From Tachypleus tridentatus (taxonomy: Eukaryota > Arthropoda > Merostomata > Xiphosura > Limulidae), in the NCBI RefSeq assembly GCF_004210375.1, contig NC_134834.1, positions 14,431,857 through 14,495,856 of the forward strand: 64,000 nt of DNA, read 5' to 3'. The position numbers and the translations under genes were made by a program. A model generated the notes under the pieces. That model did not search any database and had not been told where the DNA came from. It saw nothing but the letters and a program-made list of their open reading frames with translations. This document shows positions 10,991-21,699 of the stretch, piece after piece; position 1 is the stretch's first letter, and the number at the start of each line of letters is the position of its first letter.

Positions 10991-11700
10991 AGTGCAAAAT
11001 TTGAAGAGTACAATATACATTATTTCTGGCTGTCCAGAACACCATAATCACCTGAAATTAACAGTCCAGAGAGGAAGAAAAGTCCCGTGGCTTAGCAGGA
11101 GAGAAGTGATTTGTTTTTCATTTATTTCAAATGAATGAATATTTTACAACGAAAAGTTCCGAAACAAGCACGCGCTAAGAAACCGGTGCACTGTAAAGCC
11201 GCTCGTTAGAAGAAAATCCAACTACCTGTCTGACGTAGGCGTGGTAACATCACGAGCCTAATAGTTCAACATAGGCTGATGACACCATCTGGCGCTAAAA
11301 AGCAACTTGACGTTTAAAGTCGTGATATGTCGCACTGTTTTACATTGTACGGTACACGGAATTTTAGTTCTTGCTTGGACTAGCTGCGAAAACTAGAAGA
11401 TAATTTCCCAGCTGTCCGAAACCTTTTAAGACTTTCTTACCAAGAAAACTACGATGGAAAACTTTTCTTAATGTAAAGTTTGCTGTCGTTTGCATTTCAT
11501 GGCATTTCCTCCAACAATTGGAGTTTGACTTTGATGTTCTACGAGGTTTTTAGTCTTTCCTGACGTATTTCAGATTTGATGAATGTTTCTTTACATCCCT
11601 TTGATCTCTGTCTTTTAAAAAAAATATTACTCGTATTAGTTTCATCTTTGGAGTAGAGCATTCAAATCAGACCTCGTTCAACTAAAACGTCTCCGCCCTT
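10991..11700. other. unannotated stretch
   Basis: Intermediate base composition, no recognised repeat and no persuasive coding frame. Confidence 0.3.
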
Positions 11701-11710
11701 TTAGACGCGG

Positions 11711-11785
11711 ACCAATCAGCAAATTTCAAGTGATGCACCAAAACGATCATTTATATACTTGACTTCAAAGTTAAAACTCAGTTAC
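11711..11785 (+). promoter_or_regulatory. candidate core promoter (CCAAT, TATA, Inr)
   Basis: CCAATCAG at 11712-11719, TTATATAC at 11751-11758 and TCAGTT at 11778-11783. The TATA motif starts 28 bases upstream of the A in TCAGTT, which is the spacing expected for an arthropod TATA/initiator promoter. No coding exon is visible directly downstream; the transcript could be noncoding, spliced far away, or the motifs could be chance in AT-rich DNA. Confidence 0.3.
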
Positions 11786-12489
11786 ATTTTTATTCCGATT
11801 TGTTTTATTAATTCCATAACTCAACTTCGCAAGATTCCTGATCGATTTTCCCCAACATCTCTCTCCATCCTTCATTACCTTCCTTTGATCTCAAGGTTTA
11901 AAGAATCCTTAACTAGTTAATTTTTATATTTTACTCTTATCCATCATGCATGTTACTTAAGCCTTTTTATTTTAATACGCAACTCGAGGTGAATTCCTTA
12001 AAGTTGTTGCTCTATTATATGACCGGCGATGTGGTATATTGTTCCAGGACAAACATGGCCATTGTTCTTCCTACTAATAGGTTTCTATCAGTATTACTTA
12101 GAACTCAGATAATGAGTTACGATCCAAGCTGTTTCCGACAGAAGAGTTTTTGAGCCATCACGTTCAATCCATAAGAATCAGTTTTAAAATGTAAATGTTT
12201 CAGATCTGGGTTCAGAAGTTGTTCTTTTGAATCTAAAACTAAGTTACTGCTCCTCACACTTTGTGTAAGTTACATTTTACTGTTGTTACTTATCCTGTCC
12301 CATCACACCTTAAACACGTGAATCTGATGTTAAACGATTAACTTTGGTTTCAAAGTAAAGAACAGTAAAAATAACTACAGATAAAAAAATGAATGTTTAT
12401 TTCAAAAACAGCATACTGAGATATAAGTAAAAATCGGTTTACTAATTCGATAATATTTCATTAAGCTGTATAAATAATACATTATCAGA
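11786..12489. other. unannotated stretch downstream of the candidate promoter
   Basis: AT-rich, with no recognisable exon or repeat. A 67-codon open frame at 11950-12153 has no identifiable feature. Confidence 0.3.
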
Positions 12490-13516
12490 TATCAGAGCTT
12501 TATTGGTCTAATAATTAAGAGTTTATTTAATGAAGCAGTACTGTTTCATCAGAGCTTTATTGATATAATAATTAAGAGTTTATTTAATGAAGCAATACTG
12601 TTTTATCAGAGCTTTATTGATCTAATAATTAAGAGTTTATTTAATGAAGCAATACTGTTTTATCAGAGCTTTCTTGATCTAATAATTAAGATTTTATTTA
12701 ATGAAGTAGTACTGTTTTATCAGAGCTTTATTGATCTAATAATTAAGATTTTATTTAATGAAGCAGTACTGTTTTATCAGAGCTTTATTGGTCTAATAAT
12801 TAAGAGTTTATTTAATGAAGCAGTACTGTTTTATCAGAGCTTTATTGGTCTAATAATTAAGAGTTTATTTAATGAAGCAATACTGTTTTATCAGAGCTTT
12901 ATTGGTCTAATAATTAAGAGTTTATTTAATGAAGCAATACTGTTTTATCAGAGCTTTATTGATCTAATAATTAAGAGTTTATTTAATGAAGCAGTACTGT
13001 TTTATCACGGCTTTATTGGTCTAATAATTAAGTTTATTTAATGAAGCAATACTGTTTTATCAGAGCTTTATTGGTCTAATAATTAAGAGTTTATTTAACG
13101 AAGCAATACTGTTTTATCAGAGCTTTATTGGTCTAATAATTAAGAGTTTATTTAATGAAGCAATACTGTTTTATCAGAGCTTTATTGGTCTAATAATTAA
13201 GAGTTTATTTAATGAAGCAATACTGTTTTATTAGAGCTTTATTGATCTAATAATTAAGATTTTATTTAATGAAGCAGTACTGTTTTATCAGAGCTTTATT
13301 GGTCTAATTATTAAGATTTTATTTAATGAAGCAATACTGTTTTATCAGAGATTTATTGGTCTAATAATTAAGAGTTTATTTAATGAAGCAGTACTGTTTT
13401 ATCAGAGCTTTATTGATCTAATAATTAAGAGTTTGTTTAATGAAGCAGTTCTGTTTTATCAGAGCTTTATTGATCTAATAATTAAGAGTTTGTTTAATGA
13501 AGCAGTACTGTTTTAC
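12490..13516. repeat. 57-bp minisatellite, about 18 copies
   Basis: The unit is TTTATCAGAGCTTTATTGGT, then CTAATAATTAAGAGTTTATT, then TAATGAAGCAATACTGT. Variants alternate (TTGGTCT or TTGATCT; AAGAGTT or AAGATTT; GCAATAC or GCAGTAC). Nearly every unit carries CTTTATTG, so the - strand reads CAATAAAG, a canonical polyadenylation hexamer, again and again just downstream of the candidate - strand terminal exon at 13585-13925. Confidence 0.97.
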
Positions 13517-13584
13517 TTGAGTTTAGTTGTACGTTTTCACTGTATTGATTTTTTTCTTTAAGGAATAACATTGAGTCAACAACT

Positions 13585-13925
13585 CTATCTTTTCTTTGCC
13601 TCCGTCAAGAGTGGTTTACAGAGAAGCTCTCTTTGGGTATCATCTAGAACTGAACCAATGAAGACAGGGATCTCTTCAACTGAGAACCTCAGCTGTTCTT
13701 TCAGTAAAAACGTTCCTAAGTGCGTGCATCCTCCATACAAGTATATCTCGCGAATCTCTTGACTAGCAAGAAGCGTTGAGAACGGATTGCCTGTTATAAT
13801 CAACCGCTTGTTGTGTTTTTTTCGTGTTGAAACGGTTTCTTTCATTACGGGCGAAGCTACGAGAATGATGTTGATGCTGCTAAACTGTAAGTTGTAGTAC
13901 CTGACTCCTGGAAAAGTTCAAATCG
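13585..13925 (-). CDS. candidate terminal coding exon of an unidentified gene
   Basis: On the - strand a stop-free frame of about 113 codons ends in TAG at 13585-13587. It is preceded by a good splice acceptor (TTGAACTTTTCCAG, exon starting near 13925 with two bases completing a codon), and an in-frame stop lies just upstream of that acceptor, as expected for an intron. The peptide contains LIITGNPFSTLLASQEIREI, YLYGGCTHLGTFLLKEQL and EEIPVFIGSVLDDTQRELL; it is mixed hydrophobic and charged and looks like a folded globular protein rather than low-complexity noise. An ATG at 13845 could also start an 86-residue frame. I do not recognise the family. Earlier exons would lie at higher coordinates; one weak possibility is near 18.9-19.1 kb. 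Confidence 0.45.
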
Positions 13926-13999
13926 AACATTTCATTTCTCTTTTAGGTCTTCTAATGTTTAACTTGATTCATAAAAGGTTTGCTTTCAAACATTCCCAC

Positions 14000-14245
14000 A
14001 AAGCTATTTCATAGGTGACATGTGCTCGCCGTCTCTAATTTTCTATTGATAGAGTAGGAAGCAGTTGATCAACAGAACCCGATGCCAGCTTTCAGACTAC
14101 TCTGATTGGATGACGGGATTTAACCTTTACTTTTTTACGCACCTGTGGACGAAACTGTGAAGTTTGACTGTTTCTTTCTTGAAAGGATTCACCTTGGATT
14201 CACAGTTATGGAAGCTAATTACTAAGCGACGTCAGGCCCACTAGT
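14000..14245 (-). mobile_element. decayed SINE, probably family D
   Basis: It retains GACATGTGCTCGCCGTCTCT, a phrase similar to the CACCCACCGCCAACTCTTGG region (AACCCGATGCCAGCTTTCAG), and a head-like GCTAATTACTAAGCGACGTC. It is strongly diverged and the family assignment is tentative. Confidence 0.45.
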
Positions 14246-14370
14246 GTATTAAACAAATCGAATGGAATAATGAAAGATATCGTTTCAGTAACATCTGGTT
14301 ATTTGAAACATACATTATTATGTTAAACTGAATATGAAAGTAAAGTAACACTATTAACATAAAACACGTG

Positions 14371-14768
14371 ACAAGGTTATTAGATTTATATCTTGAAGGT
14401 TATCACTCCAAGGTTATTAGAGTTACACATTACAGGTTATCACTCCAAGGTTATTAGAGTTACATATGACAGATTATCACTCCAAGGTTATTAGAATCAC
14501 ACCTTAAAGGTTATTACTCCAAGGTTATTAGTTACACCTTGAAGGTTATTACTCCACGGTTATCAGAGTTATACATTGAAAGATATAACTCCAAAGATAT
14601 TAGAGTTTCACCTCGCAGGTTATCACGCCAAGGTCATCAGAGTTACACCTTGAAAGTTATCACTCCAAGGCTATTACAGTTATACATTGAAAGATATCAC
14701 TCCAAGGTTATTAGAGTTACACCTCGCTGGTTATCACTCCAAAGTCATCAGAGTTACACCTTAAAATA
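14371..14768. repeat. about 37-bp minisatellite, about 10 diverged copies
   Basis: The unit is approximately GTTATCACTCCAAGGTTATT followed by AGAGTTACACCTTGAAG. Copies differ more from one another than in the large arrays (CTCCACGG, CACGCCAAGG, GAAAGATATAAC), so the array is older or less homogenised. Confidence 0.9.
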
Positions 14769-14779
14769 TATCATTCCAT

Positions 14780-15112
14780 TTTTTAACATAAGTTTATCTA
14801 AGATTTTTTTGTCCATGGAATGTTTAGTGTCCCCATTAAATTCTCTGCTCAAAATCAGATGTTTTCCCCATGTGTGAAAACAGTTTTGCATTTCAGTAAA
14901 TATAATCTTTAAAACCAAGCTGAAATCGTGCAAAGTTCATAAAAACAGGAAGACAAAACGACTCCATACTATTTGGATGCCTTTAAGAAAAAGTTTATAT
15001 AATCACGTGATTCGCCTTGTCACGAGACCTATGATATTCTTTTTATCAAGTTCGTATGACAGTTGTTTATAGCTCATTGTAACTATTGAATAAGCCATAC
15101 CAGCCGCCATGA
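14780..15112. other. unannotated stretch
   Basis: AT-rich, with no recognisable repeat or gene. Confidence 0.3.
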
Positions 15113-15376
15113 GTTGTTTTTTAGAATTTTGCGCAAAGCTATACGAGGGCTATCTGCGCTAGCCGTCCCTAATTTAACAGTGTAAGACAACTAATTATCA
15201 TCACCCACCGCCAACTCTTGGGCTACTCTTTTACCAACGATTAGTGGGATTGACCGTTACATTATAACGCCCCCACGGCTAAAAAGGCGAGCATGTTTGG
15301 TGCGACGGGGATGCGAACCCGCGACCCTCGGATTACGAGTTGCACGCCTTTACCCACCAGACCATGCCAGACCCCA
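15113..15376 (-). mobile_element. SINE, family A
   Basis: The tail complement (GAATTTTGCGCAAAGCTATA) leads into the body (GGGCTATCTGCGCTAGCCGT; CACCCACCGCCAACTCTTGG) and the tRNA-like head complement (CCTCGGATTACGAG; CCATGCCAGACC). A short internal deletion has removed most of the CTAGAGGGAAGGCAG part of the body. Confidence 0.9.
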
Positions 15377-15913
15377 GCCGCCATGAATAACGGCTTCAGT
15401 TGGAGAAGCAGTCTTTAAAATAAGTAAGTGCGCTCAGTTTGATGAAACATTTCTGTGCATTATGAGAAATACGAACACCAAACTTAAAGTGTTCGAGAAA
15501 AGACACGCCAATGCCAAACAACGTTATTACGGGACATGTCCGAATCGATCCTGACGTCATAGGTAGATGTCATAGGTACAAATCAATTGATGTCGGGCAT
15601 CAAGAACGATTAAACTTGACATCTCGCTGACTGCAGTTCCTTAGTATTTCTTTCAGGCACTAGTCAGTTGCCTAAAGCTTTGTTAGTTCTCTAGTTATCT
15701 AAGTGCGAGTGAGGTAACGCGGATAATGAACTCATGGGCGCGTGGCTAAAGATATATACTAACTACACGACGTCTTACGACAACAACAAAAAGGGAAACA
15801 CGACCAAAACATAATATTTCTCAAAATAATATCACGGTTAAGCGATGTCCTTAATATGGAAACTCTTCTTGCCCATGCCTTATGGATTCCCCCCTTCCAA
15901 ATGTTTCTTTTAA

Positions 15914-16152
15914 CCTGTTGACTCCCAAGTATTTCAGCTGCTACAATACAACTCTAATGCTTTTTCAATTTGTAACTTTTTTCGTGATGCCATTTTGGAT
16001 CGAAAGTGAAACAATTTGTAAGTAGGTCAAATGTGTGTATGGTGTTGACATCTAGCGTTGAAGTTAGGTATTATTAAGAACGAATTAACTCGTCCGTGGC
16101 ACTTGTATCCGATCGGCTTGAACGAGTTATCTCGTCTACGGCACCGAACAGG
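15914..16152 (-). mobile_element. piggyBac-like miniature inverted-repeat element
   Basis: A 239-bp element flanked on both sides by TTAA (15910-15913 and 16153-16156), the piggyBac target site. The termini are CCTGTT on the left and AACAGG on the right. Inside the right end (read on the - strand) a word of the form GTGCC..GACGAG.TAA occurs twice about 45 bases apart. From 15993 on the - strand there is an ATG opening MASRKKLQIEKALELYCSS before a stop; a short basic start followed by an EEALEL-like segment fits the beginning of piggyBac transposases. It is therefore probably a deletion derivative that kept the 5' end and first codons. A close relative lies near 46641. Confidence 0.65.
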
Positions 16153-16159
16153 TTAAACT

Positions 16160-16752
16160 TGACTAGATATTAAAATTAATCTTGGATTAGTAGGCAAATC
16201 TTCCACTAGGATTTCTATTCCAAAGTAGTGTTATATAAGTACCGGCGAAAAAGAAAAAAAAACACAGAAGAAATGACAAAATATAAACGAGAGTCTTATA
16301 CGTTAATAACGAAATCTTTTACATTATAACTGATACCTCTCTAGGCCTTGAGGAAAATTAATTAAAAGAAAAAAAAATTCAATTTGAAAGTCAGCCTCGA
16401 CTACATGTGCAGTTTTCCTGATACTGACACTGAAACTCACTGCTGACGAACGAAAACAGACATTTCATATTAAAGCAGTTTTCTAGTTCACTTGAATTGA
16501 ACGTTTTATCGATATTAGCAGGAAGCAATAATAGAATATCAAATTCTGGATTTGATGATTAGGTTTTTAAACATACAACAGAATTTATTATAATAATAAT
16601 AAAACATCATGGTGATTATCCAAGCTAAGCCTTCTCTTGTGTCTGGCTTTTATTGTAACTTAAAAGAACATTATGTTCTCATTCATCGCTGAATTCTTTA
16701 CTTTAGAACTTTTCAAGTTAGTACGTTTCAAAAACCCTCAGATGTCCTTATG
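16160..16752. other. unannotated AT-rich stretch
   Basis: Short A-rich and TAA runs; no gene or repeat recognised. Confidence 0.3.
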
Positions 16753-17046
16753 TTTTGTTTTGAGTTTAGCGCAAAGCTACTCGAGAGCTATCTGCGCTAG
16801 CCGTCCCTAATTTAGCAGTTTAAAACTTGGGCTACTCTTTCACCAACGAATAGTGGGATTGACCGTTACATTATAACGCTCCCACGGCTGAAAAAGCGAG
16901 CATGTTTGGTGCGAAAGGGATTCAAACCCGCGACTCTGAAATTTTGAATGATCTAACAATGGTTTTCCTTTGGTGCGACCGGGATTCTAACCCGCGACCC
17001 TCGGATTACGAATCGAACGCCTTAACCACCTGGCCGTGCTGGGCCC
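16753..17046 (-). mobile_element. SINE, family A, with duplicated B-box segment
   Basis: Orientation and head (CACCTGGCCGTGCTGGGCC) are standard, and the body is shortened after TTTAGCAGTTTAAAAC. The phrase TTTGGTGCGA..GGGATTC.AACCCGCGAC appears twice (about 16903-16938 and 16969-17000), separated by about 30 unrelated bases, so the element carries two B-box-like segments. Confidence 0.85.
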
Positions 17047-17099
17047 CAGATGTCCTTGAAACGAAGTACTTTAGTTCAGTATTTATTGTTAAGTCTGAT

Positions 17100-17185
17100 A
17101 GTCCCCGGTAAAGCAACGGTAAGTTTACGAATTTGGATCAACTACAATCCTGGGTTCGATTTTCCGTGATGGGCACAACAGTTAG
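17100..17185 (+). mobile_element. tRNA-like SINE head, family B/C, diverged
   Basis: It contains GGTAAGTTTACGAATTTGGA and CCTGGGTTCGATTTTCCGTG followed by GATGGGCACAAC, the order seen in family C. The tail is missing. Confidence 0.5.
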
Positions 17186-17273
17186 TACGTTATGGATTTG
17201 TTTTACAATAATCAAAAGGTTTAATAACATATAAAGAGATATAAATTTATTTTTACATTAATTAACTATAAAG

Positions 17274-17500
17274 CCCGGTAGCTACGACACAATACTCGCT
17301 ACTAATGACTCGCGAGTTTGAGTTCCGTTACAGAACACGCTCGTTCTTTCAGCCTCCATGGCGTTATAATGTTCCCATCAATCCCAAAAGTTGTTTTGGG
17401 GTGTTTTTGACTAGTTGGCTTCCCTCTAGAAAAGTAGAGGCGACTATAGCAGATAACCCTCGCCTACATAGTTTTGCGCAATATTCAATAAATAAGTAAA
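17274..17500 (+). mobile_element. SINE, family A, diverged
   Basis: It starts AGCCCGGTAGCT and keeps CGCTCGTTCTTTCAGCC, GGCGTTATAATG, GACTAGTTGGCTTCCCTCTAG and GCAGATAACCCTCG, ending TTTTGCGCAATATTCAATAAATAAG. The middle is partly deleted and rearranged. Confidence 0.8.
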
Positions 17501-17877
17501 CTATTTCTTACGTAAACCATGCTATATATCAGATACAAATAACACATCAAACTAATAGATAATTAAATATGTTGTATTTCAAAATCTGTAGTGCATATTA
17601 AGGGAATTTACACATTTTAATAATAAAGTTAAAAGAAAACAACCTTTACAATCCAAATAAAAGTTCTCTTATAAATTTATTATCAAAAGTTTGACATGTT
17701 TCTTTCTTAGTTGGAGTACAATCCTTTAGGCTAGTTCTACTGGCCCTTCAAAAATATGTCCGATTATTATGTACACCTAATTATATTTATCAAATTAATA
17801 CAGGCCTACATATTTTTAATAGAGTATTCTGTATTCCCTCCTTTAGGCGTTTTCAATAATTAAAAGAATGAAAAATA
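17500..17877. other. unannotated AT-rich stretch
   Basis: No gene or repeat recognised. Confidence 0.3.
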
Positions 17878-17996
17878 TGTGTGTTTTCTTACAGCGAAGC
17901 CACGTCAGGCTAGCTGCTGAGCCTGATCAAGGGGAATCGAACCGCTGATTTTAACGGTGTAAATCCGTAGACTTCAAGCTGTATCAGCGAGGGATA
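17878..17996 (-). mobile_element. SINE, family B
   Basis: GTGTGTTTTCTTACAGCGAAGCCACGTCAGGCTAGCTGCTGAGCC marks the tail complement (given here as the diagnostic order TTTTCTTA, GCGAAGCCAC, GCTGCTGAGCC), followed by GGGGAATCGAACCGCTGATT (B box) and AACGGTGTAAATCCGTAGAC. Confidence 0.85.
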
Positions 17997-18485
17997 TTAG
18001 TATAAACTGATTTATATAATTACCGTATCGTCCGATATTGTGTTCGTTGTGTCCTAACCAGCATGATGAGCTCTGTGCTGAGCGAATCGCGCCGTAGCCA
18101 ATGGATACGACAAGCATATTATTACACAATCATATAATTCTTGATCATTCCTAAGAAACTAAATAAAGAATTCGGTGTTAAAAATATGATAGGCTTAACA
18201 TTAATGTTCTGTGACAAGTATAATTAACTACAGTCATACTTCGTGAACATGGAAAAGGCGTTCACACCATATAGGATGCTGAAAGTATATATTCTTAAAG
18301 ACTTAAAAAACGGAACGTTGAGGAGAAGATTTATCTTGAATAAATAAACATTTTTCTGTTGTTTTTTCTTCACAATTTTTTATCATCCATGTATGCTCCT
18401 ATTTAGACAAGTTTTAACATTGTTAATGTGAAAATAAAACTTACGAATGGTGGAGCATAGCTTGTTGTTTCTCTAATTGGGTTCA

Positions 18486-18640
18486 CGGGTTGGCCTTGAG
18501 GTAGGGGCTACAGACTTCGTAGTTGACCAATCGGATTCAAATCCGTATGATAACAAAAATAATCTCTGCGAACTTTTTGATGTGGGTGCGTTATAAGAGA
18601 TGCAGTCATCTCTTTGTTATTGTTGGTAATAGTATGCAAC
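18486..18640 (+). mobile_element. tRNA-like SINE, another or diverged family
   Basis: TGGCCTTGAGGTAGGGGCTA (A-box-like) and GGATTCAAATCC (B-box-like), then a body with GTGGGTGCGTTATAAGAGATG. It is only loosely related to family A (shared GCGTTATAA). Confidence 0.45.
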
Positions 18641-19602
18641 TGACTGACTGATGTGTAGCTTTGTAAAATATATATATTTGTTCTCAACCTTTACTACAGT
18701 TAAACCATCACAGATTGTTGACGAGAGACGAGACTTTATTAATTCTGAGATACTTTCAGGTGTGTTCCAGATGATCCTAGCCTAGTTTAACTTCTGTTAA
18801 ATATATATCATTTTTCTCTTGCTATCAATCCCACCTTATTATCTCGAGGTTAAATTTGTCGTACGTTTCATAATGTGTACCTTATCTACGTACATATGTT
18901 TACGTTATCCAATTTTTTGATATTTGTTTCGTTCAAAACCAGAGCCCACTGCATGGATCAAATACCAAATTTTCGTTTTGTAAACCCTCCAGATACCGAT
19001 GGATAGCTTTATTAAACTCCGTGGCAGATTTCAAGCTAGCGTAATTAACTTGAAACGTTGGGTTAACTGTTTCTTCTAAGTTATATAACGTTTGATTATA
19101 GTTCAGGCAAATTAGCAACTAGTAATATCGTTTGTTGTTGTTTTTACTAATGCGATATTTCGTTCTATATTAAATCATGTTATTACAGTTCGTATTCAAT
19201 ATACCTTAAGTCATTCGACTGTTTCCGAGTTTCACTTTATTACACCCAGTTTCTCGCCCTTTAAACCACATGGGTGGGAGGCGTTTATAAGCTGATTGCA
19301 CGAGCTGTTCTTGTCAAGTTTAATTACGTGTCAACGTCACGTTACCTTGGTTAATTTTGTCGTGTTTTATAATTTGTAGCTTATTAAACTAATATTATAT
19401 CCTCACAATAGATATTTTTGTCTTAAATTTCAATAGATTCCTATATCGCTTGGTAATAACATGTCAGAAGTTTCCAAATCGTGATCGACTTATGTGTCTT
19501 TGTTTAAAGTGTTTAATACTTGTTTCTTGCATAATTTCCTTGTGTTTATGTTGTTTAATGTAAACTTTTACAAATACATGAACGTTTATAAGGTTGTTTA
19601 TT
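18640..19602. other. mostly unannotated stretch with one weak - strand open frame
   Basis: Mostly AT-rich, noncoding in appearance. On the - strand 18933-19118 is a 61-codon open frame with a natural-looking composition (KSATEFNKAIHRYLEGLQNE) but no start codon, a poor acceptor and no clear donor; it is left uncalled. A short block near 19246-19290 (TCTCGCCCTTTAAACCACAT) resembles the family-A CTCGCCCTTTCAGCC phrase. Confidence 0.3.
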
Positions 19603-19852
19603 TTTAATTTCACATAAAGTTATTCAAGGGTATCGGGGTTAGCCGTTCCTAATTTAGAAGTTATAGACTAAAAGGAAGGTAGCCAGTCAACACTATCCAC
19701 CGCCAACTCTTGAACTACTCTAATCGAACAGTGGGATTGACGTCACATTATAAGGCGCCCACGGTTGAAAAGGCTAAGATGTTTGGCGACGGGTTTCGTT
19801 CCCGTGACCTGAAGATTGCAAGTCGAGTGTCCTAATCATCAGACCATACATT
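19603..19852 (-). mobile_element. SINE, family A, diverged
   Basis: It keeps AAGGGTATCGGGGTTAGCCG, CCACCGCCAACTCTTGAAC, CAGTGGGATTGACGTCACAT, the B-box complement GGGTTTCGTTCCCGTGACC and a head complement ending ATCAGACCATAC. Confidence 0.85.
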
Positions 19853-19947
19853 TAAGAAGTAAGCTTACGTTTCTATACATTTGTAAACTGTGTGGATTTC
19901 AATAGAATAAAATGGCGTTTGTAGCTAATGAGCTATTCTACTTTTGT

Positions 19948-20205
19948 TTTGGGTCCTGGCACGATCTGACGGCTGGAGCACTCGCGCAATTGCGGAATCA
20001 AAACCCTTACTGAACATGCACGCCCTTTCAACCATGGAGAGGTATAAAGTGATGTTCAATCCTACTTTTCCTTGATAAAGTGCCAAAAATTTGGCTATTC
20101 TGTTCACTAGATTCTGTTCATCCCTCTAACACTTAAAAATTTGGGACAGCTAGTACTAATAACTTACAAGTAACTTTTTGTGAAGCCTTCTATTTTATAT
20201 TTGGT
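19948..20205 (+). mobile_element. SINE, family A, strongly diverged
   Basis: The head GGTCCTGGCACGATCTGACG is followed by ACATGCACGCCCTTTCAACC, GAGGTATAAAGTGATGTTCAATCC, and a shortened tail region with TTCATCCCTCTAACAC and TTTTTGTGAAGCC. Confidence 0.6.
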
Positions 20206-20209
20206 TTCA

Positions 20210-20708
20210 TTATAATCTATTGGTCATAACATCTCCATTATTGCCATAATGTGTGAAGTCAACGTCAACCTAAAGTTCTCACGCTGGTTCGATCTCGTAA
20301 GATATGTTTGGGATTACCGCCGAAAATATCCTTAATTGTGGGAACATCCAACTGATGTATCAATACATTCAAATCACACAGATTTCAGTTTTCTGATGTA
20401 CTGAGATGTAACACTGTATAGTTCTGTAGTTTACTGCATAGAACTAACCTTTGTATATATAGTTGTATTCAACTAAAATTTCTTATTAACCTAGCCCTAA
20501 TCTTCATTATCACTTTAAAGTTTTTTTTACTGAGTACTAAATAAAAAAATATTTTAATATTGTAAATGAAAGCGAATCGTAAAATCCATAATACAATGTT
20601 TCATTTCTCACCCTAACACTGACAAATAACTCGATCTTTTAAACCGGTGTTTAATTTCTTACAAAACATCCAGTGTGAGAAGAAAGAGATTGTTTGTTTT
20701 TAAGGAAA
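20210..20708. other. unannotated AT-rich stretch
   Basis: No gene or repeat recognised. Confidence 0.3.
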
Positions 20709-20709
20709 A

Positions 20710-20814
20710 CTCTACACAACGATTATCAGCGCACTTTCCGTTGCAGGGAATCAAGCCCTGGATGTTTAGCGTTGAAAGTACGTAAACATGTCGTTAACCC
20801 ACCGAGGCACAGAA
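20710..20814 (-). mobile_element. tRNA-like SINE fragment, family B/C
   Basis: GTTGCAGGGAATCAAGCCCT (B-box complement) and TTTAGCGTTGAAAGTACGTA, then ACCCACCGAGGCAC; the order matches families B and C on the - strand. Confidence 0.55.
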
Positions 20815-20984
20815 GGTAATTGGGACAGGTCGGTACAAAGATCTATTCCCCTTTAACTTTCACTTGTGTCTTAGTGCTTTGCTATATTCAAAAACCTAGT
20901 TTTCTTCATTGTTGTTTCTGAATATATCTATATACACTCAATCTTCATTCTGTTTAGAGCAGATAAAACACAAACATTTAAAAA

Positions 20985-21370
20985 ATTGTGGTAGAGTGAT
21001 TAGTGTGGTATGATTCGAATCAAAAGGTCCAAGGTTCTCGCCACGATACCATCGAATGCTCCATTGAATAACAGTTATTGTGACCAGTTACTCTTTTCAC
21101 TTAAAGATAAGGATGATTATAACTGCACACTATGGGGCTCTCATTTGACCTCCCCGTCGCACGAAACATGTTCGCCCTTTCAGCTCTGGGGGCGTTATAA
21201 TGTTACGATCAATCCCATTATTCGTTGGTAAAAGAGTAGCCCAAGAGTTGGCGGTGGGTGATGATGACTAGCTGCCTTCTCTCTAGTCTTACACTACTAA
21301 ATTAGGGACGGCTAGCGCAGATAGCCCTCGTGTAGATTTACGCGAAATTTAAAAAAAAAAAAAAACACTT
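20985..21370 (+). mobile_element. SINE, family A body with atypical head
   Basis: From about 21145 the body is standard (CCCCGTCGCACGAAACATGT, CTGGGGGCGTTATAATG, CCCAAGAGTTGGCGGTGGGT) to a long A tract at 21349-21365. The first part of the head is replaced by unrelated sequence. A separate tRNA-like phrase (GTGGTAGAGTGATTAGTG...GGTCCAAGGTTCTCGCC) lies at 20990-21042 and may be a second, decayed head. Confidence 0.75.
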
Positions 21371-21699
21371 GACCAGTTAATATACTTGTGTAAGGAATTG
21401 CTATCTTTATTTTTATGAAAATAGATTTACTGAAAGCTATACAACCTCGTATATGTTAGCTTTATGATGGTTTGATTAGTGTTAACAGTCCTTCCCACAG
21501 TTTGCAGTTGTAAGTACACTTTGCGAGTTCAGGTAACTTAGCAAGAGGTTTAGTGTCCTAACATGAACTGTTTTTATCTGCTGTACGACCAATAGCATCA
21601 GATTAGTTTTAACACCATAATAGGGAGTGGGACGTCAATCCCGTGAGTAAGGTGTTCCACACACATCATAAAGGAATAACTTTTTTTTAATTTACTTTA

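Noticed and set aside
18933-19118. 61-codon - strand frame with natural composition (KSATEFNKAIHRYLEGLQNE)
   Set aside because: No ATG, weak acceptor and no good donor. One phase-compatible donor-like site would join it to the 13.6-13.9 kb exon, but GTGGGC is a poor donor; evidence is too thin to call.
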